Origin: Schistosoma haematobium
Taxonomy: Eukaryota > Platyhelminthes > Trematoda > Strigeidida > Schistosomatidae
DNA: 64,000 nucleotides
Direction of reading: 5' to 3'
Assembly: GCF_000699445.3 (NCBI RefSeq)
Contig: NC_067196.1
Span: 85,364,364 to 85,428,363, forward strand
The notes below the pieces were generated by a model, which was given only the letters and a program-made list of their open reading frames with translations, was not told the origin of the DNA and made no database searches. This document shows, in pieces, positions 31,050-43,000 of the stretch. A program made the position numbers and the translations under genes. Position 1 is the first letter of the stretch, and every line of letters starts with the position of its first letter.

Positions 31050-34000
31050 AATTTAAAGTAACTTGTTTTCCACTTTCAGTAATAATCACTTTTGGATTTA
31101 ATGAAATGGTTATTGGTGACCCTTAAAATAAAGCAATAATAATAATAGCAATTATAGTAATGATACATTGAAATAATTCTAATGGAGTTTTGTTCTCTGA
31201 CAGTTCTATTGTACGGAGCTGAAATGTGCAGAACTACTACAACCACCATCAAGAATGTACAACTATTTATAAATAGTTGTCTACGCAAGATACTCAACAT
31301 CCATTGGCCGGATATCATCAGTAACAGCCTAATGTGGGAGAGAACAAACCAGCTTCCAGATGAACAGGAAATTAGAAAACGACGATTGAAATGGATAGGA
31401 CATACACAAATTATCAAACTGCATCACGAGGCAATGCTAACTTGGAATCTTGAAGGGAAGTCGAAAATAGGAATGTCAAAAACACATTACGTCGGGAAAT
31501 AGAAGCAGATATGAAAAGGATGAATAACAAGTGGAAAGAGCTGGAAAGGATTGTTCAGGACAGGGTTGGATGGAGAGTACTGATGGGCGGCCTATGCTCC
31601 TTCACGAGGAGTAACAGGCGTAAGTAAGTAAGTTTGTTCCCTGAGGTAGAAGTTTGTGCTGGTTATGTCGTTCAGAAGTACGATGAAAGCTCTACGATCA
31701 AGTGATCGAGCTCACAGAACAGAACTCCATCAAAATCATCCACCTGAGCTATAAATCTTCTCCAACATTAAAATAATACTTACATTTTAATAAAAATGAA
31801 TAATAAAACAGACGTATTCATCCCTGGAGTAATATTTTTTTTGAGATTCTTGTTCATTTACGGAGAGAGAAAACATTAAAAATGACCTTTCAATCAGTGA
31901 ACAGATAAATTTTATTATTGCTAGTAAATTACATGGTAAACTATTGAACAGTGTTACTGATTAAATTCACCTAATGTTGTTTTGCTTGTATCTTCCCATT
32001 GTTGTTTACGACTGTAATTGATCAGTATCCTAGTGGCATATGTGCATACTGTGCATATTATCTTAATTCCTAAGCATTCTAAGTAAACATGAATAGTGGC
32101 TTACAGTGGAATTCAAGACGCGTGTTTCGTACAGCACTGCGTTCGAGTCTTGTAGTAGACATCAATTCTGAGATGCAGGTACATCCAGCTGACGAGTCTC
32201 AAATAGGACGAAACGCGCCTTCCTGATTCCACTGTTAGCCAGTATTCATCTTTGTTTATAATTTTAGCTTTTAACTGAATAACACCTTTGAATCTCTGAT
32301 GAAAATGTTCAACCAGTTAAACATTTGTTAAAAACCTAGAATATTTATTGTAACTAGTGTATGGGAACCAAAACTGTGATGACATTTTAAAATGTTATAG
32401 TATAAATGAACAAACATAATTTGAAAATACACCATTTAATTTATGTGAAACTAATTTATATAAACGGCCTATGCTTCTTCACGAGGAGTAACAGGCGTTT
32501 GTTTCAAATACCATCTCATTATCCACTTAGCTACTGAGTCTGCACGGGATGCATGTATGCCATTAAGGGACTTATCAATTGCAGTCCTAAGCATTAATGG
32601 GAAGATTCAAACCAATAATACAATATATGTATGTATAGTTCATGAAGTCATCTAATGCCGAACAAAAAATTACATAACGCATGAAATGATATTTATAAAC
32701 ACAGAATAATGTATATTGCGTAAGCATAAAATAAACCGATAACTACACTTGAATCGTATCAAAAAATAATGACATGTGTACATTAACCGAATTTTGTAAT
32801 CTGACGTTTAAGGAAATTGTAACCTATGTGATCTCAAAGTCATCCTAGATTAGAAAAGAAGTGGGATTTGTCATTTTGGAACAGAAGACTTCGGTCAGTT
32901 CTAATCCACATAGTAACTGCTTCTACTATTTGAAATACTGTAGGTCACGTCGCTTTTTACAACCTGATTTTATGGCTAGTTTGGACCTAATTACTTGCAC
33001 CTGTTACTCCCAATGGAGCATAGGCCGCCGAACAGCATTCTCCAATACACACCGCCCTTGGACTTCCTTTCCACTTCTATCCAATTGTTGTTCATTTTTC
33101 TCATGTCTGTCTCCGTTTCTCGGCGTAATATGTTTATTCGTCTTTTTCTTCTCCTTTGGCCTTGGGGATTCCGCGTGAGAGCTTACCTTGTGACGCAGTT
33201 GAGTGTTTTCCTCAATTTGTGACCTATCGACTTCCAGCGCTTCTTCCTGATTTCTTCTTCCACTGGGATCTGGTTTGCTCTCTCCCACAGTAGGTTGTTG
33301 CTAATAGTGTCCAGCTATCGGATCCGAAGTAGGTTGCGTAGACAGCTGTTAATAAACACTTGTATCTTCTGGGTGATAGCTTTTATAGTTCTCCACGTTT
33401 CTGCCCCATGTAGCAGAACTGTCTTGACATTTGTATTGAAAATTTTGACTTTTGCTGTTGGTTGACAGATATTCTTTGATTGTAGATATACTGCTCTTGC
33501 TTTACCGATTCGCGCCTTCACATCTGCATCAGATCCACCGTGCTAATCAATGTTGCCCTCCAGATATGTTAAGGTTTTCGCATCCTCCAAACTTCTTCGT
33601 GAAGTGTGATTTGATTGGTGTATGCTGTGTTGTATCGGAGAATCTTGCTTTACCGTTTGTGTATGTTTAGACCTACTACTGCTGAGGCTTTTGCTACACC
33701 AGTCCTCTTCTTCTGCATTTATTACTGTGTGTGAGATAGAAGAGCCAAATCATCTGCGAAGACTAGATCATCTAGTTCAAACTAGCTAAGCTAAATTAAA
33801 ACCATTCAGATTTTAATTGCACACTATTATTTTAAATGATGGGAAATGATTTCAAATAGATCTTCATATTCAGTGTATATTTGTTTGTATGTGTGTAGGT
33901 ATTATAGTGAACAAAACACCAGTGGGGACAATCTAATGTATTTGACATTCAATTACAGAGCATCTTAATAAAATCTGAGAACCATATAGTAAATCGTTAA

Positions 34001-37000
34001 TTTGCGAAATGTCAGTTCATCATATCAAACTTGACTGTTCCTGTTGCAAACATCAATCTATTGTCTCAGATTTCATTGTTCATGCAGTTTCATACCAATT
34101 TCGTTCCGTTCCAGTTCTTTCCTCATTTATCTTCTACTGAAATACATTCTATGCCTGACCACCGTTATGTACTACTTATGTGGATATAAGTAAGCCACAC
34201 TACAGTATGTGTCAAACAAAACTAGATTCAAAAGATTTATTTATAAATAATCTAATTTTTTTAAATGTATTATTTAATTACATTTTTGTTATCACTTTAG
34301 ATAGTATAATGTTCATTAAATGTGGGAACTACAATTTTCGATACATTTCCTCTATTTATATTGTTGGTGGTCTAAATGAATCAAAACATTATACATAGTG
34401 TCATACGTTATCCTATAAGTTATTATTTGAAATCAGTAATAGCAATGAGATTTATCAACAAATGTCTTTAGTAACCATGTATTTTGTAGTGTAATCATGA
34501 CAAATGATTATCTTTACTATTCATTAGATCTTTCAGTTCAATTAACTTTATTCACTTAAAATAGTTACAAATTGAATAATTAGATTACATTTTAATTTTA
34601 GTTACCATGAATGATAATTATCACTAATTCAGGTCATAAATCGATTGATGTCAGACCACTATTGGAAACCTAGAAGCACTAGACGGCTACTTTGTCCTGT
34701 TGTGGGACTCCTCAGCAGTAAGCATCCACGGTCTTGTTCGCGGGATTCGAAACCATGGTTTTCGGTCAGGCACACAAACCCTTAACATCTAAACCACTGA
34801 GTTGGCATTCAACGGCATAAATGTCTAACTTCAAATAATTCATGAAATCGCGCAATCATCTCCTATTGTATTCAGTTAGATACCTGTCTCTACCCAACAC
34901 GGATAAGCTCCATCAATCACGGTGATGTCAGATTTCGTGGTGGACAATCTTATAATCATCACTTGTAGTGATTATACAAGTTTGAATGAATTTTCAAAAA
35001 TGATGTTCATTTGCCCCATCCATTATTCAACTGAAATGTAATTAAATGTCCAATAGAAATCAATGAATACAACTACTCCTAAACTTTGTATATCACTACA
35101 GATTAATATTATTATTACTTTCGTCAATGAATATCAACTGAATAAAGCATCTCTTAGTATACTCTCCTCATCATTCAGCATAGTGATATTTGTTTATTAA
35201 TTGTTCAAATATGAAGTTAACAGAATGTTATGATTTATTTAAGTTGGTTGGATTTATGATGGTAACCTTTAAGAGATAAGTATCATTAGCACCGTTTTAG
35301 TTGATCATTTGAAATAAAGTAAATATTGCGTAAGTTTTTAATAATATTATTATTATTATTATTAATAATCTATTTATAGCATCTCAATAGGTATAAAATT
35401 AAACTTTTGTTACTTTTCGTGATGCAGTTTCATGATTCCCATGATGTATATCCCACCCGTTTACATCGTCTTTGTGTGACTTCCTCTACAAATCGAAACT
35501 GGTTAGTTCTCGCCCACAGTACGCTGTTGTTGATAGTATTCGTCCAACTGACACTGAGTACCTTAAACAGACAATTGTTTATAAATACTTGTACGATTTT
35601 AACGATGGTTGTAGTAGCTCTCGAAGTTTCAGCTCCGTACAGTAGAACTGTTTTGACGTTCGTACTAAAGATTTATACTTTATATACATATAACTTATAA
35701 CAAGAGGGGAACTAAAACGTTGCTAAAGTTATGCGATAACAGCATTTCCTACGGAAACATTTGTCAGTTTTATAATATCTACGCAGTTTTCAAAGAAAGA
35801 ATTGACCGATACAATCATTCGTTGTTTAATAATTATCGTATATATTATTACACCATACTGTGTTTTTCAAGATATGATGATCATATGATAATTATTCTCT
35901 ACTACATATAGATATTCGGTGAAATTGTGTTGCGTGCTACTTATATTGATGTAAGTAGTATATGACGCGAGTCACAAAACGTTATGTCTGGCAGCAGAAT
36001 ATGGGAGAAGATCAAGAAAGAAAGAGCGAGAACACAATGCAGTTTGTAAGAAAACGCATGAACAATGAAATGTGAGACAATGGATTGTTGATTGCAACCG
36101 GAACAGTCCAACTTGATATAATACATTGTTATTTTGCAAATTAACGATTTACTATATGGTTTTTCTATTTTACCAAGTAACGCTGTAATTTTTGGTTGAG
36201 TTCAGTTTAGTCGTCCTCACTTTTTTGCTATTTCAATACAAAATCATTTGGACATTTTCCGTATTCAAATGTAAATAAATTTACTGGAAGATTAAATTTT
36301 ATTACAGCATCAGTTATCAAATCATATAAGCTTAAAGTAAGTAAATAGTAGAGATTACGTGGAAAGATTGAATGTTGACTTACTTTTTACTATAATACGA
36401 AAAGATTTTCCAATAAGCTTCGAATGAGAATTATCCACTGAACAAGTGTAAATACCTTGATTTTCCAGTCTAGCGTATTTAATGATTAATACACCTAAAA
36501 TAAGATTAAAAAAGACGGAAATGGTTTGTATAGTTTTCTGAAAATGTAACGGACAGTAATTATATTGTACTCAATCAGGCGTTATATCCTATTTAGAACG
36601 CTGCAAAAGTTATACACAACTGAAGTTATATAAGTTTGCATCAGCAAAGTAAGAAAGGGAAGTAAAGAACTACAAAGTTTACTAGTTACATTGGTAGTTA
36701 AAAATTAACTATGGTGAATAGAGTTTGACAAAATAGAGAAATCAACGTACAAATTACATACAATACAAGGCTGAAAGTGCTGAAAAAGGATTAAAAAAAC
36801 TTGAATGAGATAGTTGTTAGGCTATTTCATTTAATATTATCAAACAGAGGTAAAGAAAAAAAACGAGCTGATACATCCGGAACTTAAAATTCTCATCTCT
36901 CCATATGGCTCAGTATAAAAATCATTCACTTCGTAAACTGATGCTGAATCTTGACTACGCTAAGATGAATCTTCATTCAGACAACCCATGTATTTTTCCA

Positions 37001-40000
37001 TCTACCATAAGTTGAGGAACGGGTAGTTATTTTTACATTTCTCACCTGCTTCAGCAGTAAAATGTGATGACCATATCATCAAATTCATTGGGCTATGCAA
37101 TACCTTACGTTTTTGCATATTGTAAATCAAAAATTCCTATCAATTATGACTCATATGAAATTAAATGATAAATAAGTTGATTTCAGTAGATTCACGGTGT
37201 TCCACGGCTATCATCCATTTGCATTTTCTTGTCGATTGTCTACTGCAAACTATTAATTTTAAGTGTTCGCTTTATACCGATCACATTTTCGTAGTCACAT
37301 ATGAACGCGTATATGCAATGAACTTTGTTAATGAGGACGTAATCAGATTTTGGAAGGATCAGAAGAATAAAACTTTGAATTGATCATGGTTGTTTATCTG
37401 ACAATTATGAGAATATAAAAAAACTTTTTCAAGTTATAACTATTCTGACTTAAACGTTCAACAGGTGTTTACGAGTAGATTTCTTCATGAACAGACATTA
37501 ACTACATTCCGTTGACCAAGATATATCTTCATTAAGAAACCTGATGGCTCTAGATCAAGTAAAATGAAGTCACCGCTATACACTACTGATGAGTTCATAA
37601 TTACCCAATTTACCCATTTCAACTTTTGTTGTTTTCTAGTTTCGCACCTAACCCAAACGACAATCCACAAGTATCTTACTGCCAGAATCATTCCTTAGGT
37701 TCTTATTTGTAGTAGTGACTGGTGGAGTTTAAATATATCGGTAGTGAGACAACTATCATAAATAGGTTTGAATTATAGTCTTTTAATATTAATATTCGTA
37801 CGAAGCAAAACAATTGGATAGCTTGATTCTAAATCAGTAATATGCAGATTTCAGGTTCCCTACCCTCCATCCCTTAGCCCGAAGGTGTTGTGATCGATCC
37901 ATAAGAGTGCTGTAGATTTACACCACTGAAGAATATCATGGTAAGAGTAAACACATATTTTATGCTCTTTGATTCTGAATAGTAATACAACCGATTTCAA
38001 CCTATAAATGATATAATCTATCGACATTTTATTCATAATACAAAAAAAACTGCCTATACAAATCAATAATTTAACTACTTTTCAGTATATTGCTCGGAAT
38101 CTAATATCCTATTTTTTTGTTTGGAAATAATTCTGAAGTTAGACATTAACATTGTTGGATGCTGGCTCAGTGGTCTAGTTGGTTAAGCGCCTGGCGTGAG
38201 ACTGATAGGTCCCGTGTTCGAACCTCACAGGGGACGAGGTCGTGGATGCGCACTGCTGAGGAGTCCCATACTAAGACGAAACGGCTGTCCAGTGCTTCCA
38301 GGTTTTCCATGGTGGTCTAGCTTCAATTGACTCATGATCTCAACTGTTGAAAATAATTTTCTCTTTTTTTCATTAATGACATCAATAACACTATAATGGA
38401 ATGTAATTAAATTATGGTAGATATACAACTCTAAGTCTATTTAGTTTTTTTTTCGTGTAAATATTTCAATCATGCCAATGTCTATTTACAATGACGTAAC
38501 TCTTGCATATATACTGTAATGTTTATTTTCATTTGTCTAAATAACTTGATATAATTTATTGGCTGTTGTTATGTATATTTTACTGGATATTTAAGTGAAC
38601 AATTTATGAATACTATCTTATCAAGAATATCGTCGAGTTCATTGACAAGTGTACATAGAGAAATGAAGCGATTTGTTGAAAAATGAGAATCTAGCATCTT
38701 TCATATACATAGTTCTCTTTAATCATTTTGTAAAGAGAAAGAACAAATATTCTAGTACAGTAATATGAATTCATTTTATTTCGTTTGGTTCTTATCAGCT
38801 GATTACAACCTGTGTGATATGTTTGAATGCTATTACGAGTTCACCTTACTTGATAAACGGAACAAAGGTCATAGATACAGTGACATGATAGGCTATTCTA
38901 ATCAGTTGTCCCCAGCCCTGTTAGCTAGGTCAAGAAGTCTTGATGAGGCTTAGAGAATGTATTCTACAAGCACCCATAAAATACGAGGTCACTAAGCACA
39001 GAAATCAAGCTTATTTATACAATGATAAAAACGTCCATGGGAGAGCCACAAAATAGTATACGAAAAAAATCCGTCAACCAATGACAGTCAAAGATTTCTG
39101 AGTGGAAAATGTAAGCTATAGGTCAACTAAGCGTCTATTGGCTTAAAAACATAAAATTCAAGATTTCAGAATAAAATTACAAAATTACGACCTTTTCCAA
39201 GTGAGTTCTGAGGATCTAACGTCCTCAACACTGTGATATTTGAAATCATAATTACATAATGGGTTTAAATTATTTCCATGAAAGTGTTTAGTCGGAAGTT
39301 ATATTGAAGACATATTCGTATAGTATGACAAGGATGTAAATAAATTGAATAGATTGAATATTGTAAATATATACCTTATGTGAAAGAACATTCTATAATA
39401 TTGATTTTGACAACAGTTCGAAGGGCTAGAAACAAGTGATTACATAATGAGTAAACATTGATAGGAATAAAATGAATAGAGCTTGTTTGATAAAATAAGA
39501 CATCTAATATGGAAGATAGTTGAATTAAAACTCATTAATGTAATAAATGCAAGAAAGAGTTTAGTGAAAAAAAAGTTTATTTTGCTAGAGACTGATATCT
39601 AATCGGCTTTCATTTATGTTTCGTTTAAGTTTTAAATGACCTAACGTCTCATTGTCAGTTTGATTATACTTCTAGAACATCATGCTCATTTTATTGCACT
39701 TTTTAACAGAAATTTAGGTCATATTCATCATATATTGATCTCATGTAAAGTATCATTGAAGATTAGAAAACTTGAGGTAGATATTTCTTCTTAGTACATG
39801 ACTCTATAGTGATGTAAATGAGCTATTAAATCAGTAATTGAATTCAGGACCTTGAGGTCTCATGAAGAAAATTCAATCATTTTAACTACTGGGTTAGTTT
39901 TCAGTCATGAAATTTCATTCAATTTACGATATATCACGGTAATTATCTATTTGAGTGCTGACAACCGTTTTGTTCCATAGAAGTGCTAGAACTTGTAGTG

Positions 40001-43000
40001 TCGGTTATTATGTTAAGCCCATATACCTTATTCTAGATTTCGGACAGCCCATTCTCTTCATTTTACTTGAGTCACATTCTGACCTTGTTGATTACTCGCT
40101 TATCAATTCTTGACTGTTTTTATATGAGCGCGTAGGTGTGTGTACATTTCTTATCCCATTACTCATCACATATCTGTAACTTACTTTTGTGTAACTATAA
40201 TTATTGATTAACGCTTGATTAAATGGGAGTTGGCTTACCAGCCATCTCCACTCTGCGTCGTTTTGCTTCGTTCTATTCCATTCGCTTTATATACAAAATA
40301 TATGTATTCACAAGTCCATTCTCGTTATTCGACTTATTCAATTCCGTTATTGACTGACGCGATTTAAGTCGATAAATATATACGAGGATAGGCGATATAT
40401 ATTTCAACAACAATCATTATTACATTCGCCTTGGAGTCAGATCTCGGGCCACTAAAGTGGAGAACCCTTTCGACGACATCGTTCGATCTAAATGAGGACA
40501 AAACTAAATAATGGGGGCCTCCACGAACTATACAATTCATAAATATATTTTTTTTCTATTGTCGATAACTATTTCATAATAAAAAAGTAATGTTTTGAGA
40601 TTTATAATTTCTCTAAATATCATTCTGAAGTATTAACACTGAGAATATGAGTTGACTAAACTTTCTATACTCAAATGTTTGTACTTTTAAGTGAAGGGGA
40701 CTAAAAACTGAGTAGTAATTTTCGTTCTGCTACTTTTAGATATCTTACAATTCAGCTTTTAATCCCACTTTTGTAACATAAATCCATTTTTAATGTGATA
40801 TACAATCCAGTTCAGTAATCTCATAAAGCAATCATTATAACATCGGTTTGGTCGCATTGGATTAATTGAGGTGTAAATATTAAAATAATAGTGATCATGG
40901 AGTATAAAGTTCATTATAAGATGATTGATAAAATGTGTTTATCATTGGAAATCGTTTAGCTACTGACATGTATTATAAGAGTAAGGAAAGAAGATAGAAC
41001 TTCTCATGTAAGCTTATATGAATAGAGAAAAAATAATTATATGAGTAAACATTACAGTATTTACTATGATTTACAATGTGATTAGTGGAAATACATGTAA
41101 ATTACAAGGTCCACGATAATACTGTGGTGTAGAAGGTCACAATAAAAATGATTATCGTGACAAATTTAGTATATCATCGCTGAATAGTGAATTCTTCTCC
41201 TGTGGCACTAACTGACTCAAAAATTATTTAGATTATCAGTTTCTATGTTGTATCAAATATACAAGCGTAATTGGTTCCAACTAACTAGAAATTAAGACAG
41301 TCAATTATAGTGAGCTCTTCGAATAAATTAAATTTAATTATGGATGATACATTCTGGAGCCCATGTGCACAATTGGATTGGAATCAGGGATTTCCAACTC
41401 ATTTAAGTTAATACTCTATATCCACCAACCCGGTTGAAGCGCCGGATATTGGCTTTCTGTCCTCTCAATTTCGCAACCAACACCCCTGCCACAAGAAAGG
41501 CAGTGGGTATGACTTCCTTGACAGTGGTTATATGCACGTGCCCATGTGATAGCATTTCGAGATGGAGAGTTGATTCTCCCCACTCTCAGCCGTACCAAGG
41601 TATTTGGTGGCTGATTTGTGTAATAAATTACAACCAATGGAATTCATTGTTCTTAAAATGATCCCATCATATGGAACTCAAAACAACTTTCAGTCCATAT
41701 CAAAGTCAGAATCCTCAATACGAACCTCAAGTCAGTTCTACTGTACGGAGCTAAAACTTAGAAAACTACTACAGTCATCATCAAGAATGTACAAGTATTT
41801 ATAAATAGTTGCCTACGAATGATACTCAGTATCCGTTGACCAGATACCATCAGCAACAGCCTTCTCTGGGAAAGAACAAAACAGTTTCCAGATGAATAGG
41901 AAATTAGAAAACGACGATGGAAATGGATAGGACATACATTACACAGATTATCGAACTGCATCACGAGGCAAGCCCTAACTTGCGATTCTGAAGGGAAGGG
42001 GGAAAGAGGTATGTCATATAACACATTACATCGGGATATAGAATCAGATATGAAAAGGATGAATAACAACTGTAAGGAGCTGGAAAGGATTGTCCAGGAC
42101 AGGGTTGGATGGAGAATGCTGGTGAGAGGTCTATTCTCCTTCACGAGGAGTAACAGGCATCAGTAACTACACCATACATAAAAAAAAAACAAAAAAACGT
42201 AATTACAATCAATAGATTTACCAAATTTTTGATTAATTTCAATATTTTCCATAAATCCATCATAATACCAACGTGTTGAAACAACTGGGGCACTTTCAAA
42301 TATACAAAATAATGTTAAATTTGTATTTTCATTAATGTTGATTTCTTTAATTGTATTCAATGTATTATTATTATTATTATTATTGTGAATAGTTAAAGTA
42401 TTTGAATTGATTTCATTATTTGTATTATATAAATAAGATAAATCAGGATCATCTGATGAAAATTTTAAATGGGTCCAAATTTTTTCATTTGGTTCTATGA
42501 AAATTTGAAAGGAAAAAGAAAAAAGAAAAAAAAGAAAATTAAATGACAAAAATATCGATTGCTGGCTCAGTGGTCTAGTGGTTAAGTGCTCACTCGCGAA
42601 ACCTGTAGGTCCTGAGTTCGAAATTCGCAGGGGGTGAGGTCATGGATGCGCACTGCTGAGGAGTCCCACAATAGGACGAAACGGTCGTCCAGCGCTTCCA
42701 GGTTTTCCATGGTGGTCTAGCTTCAACTGACTCATGATCTTAACCATTGAAAAAATTTTTGTTTGTTTTTTTGGAAATTTTATGATGATAAATAGATATC
42801 GCAGATTGAAATCATGAGTCAGTTGAAGCTAGACCACCATTGAAAACCTGGAAGCACTGGACAGCCGTTTCGTCCTAGTATGGGACTCCTCAGCAGTGTG
42901 CATCCACGATCCCGCACCACGCGGGGCTCGAACCTAGGACCTACTGGCTTCGCGTGCGAGCACTTAACCATCAGACCACTGAGCCGGCATCCGACGGTGT

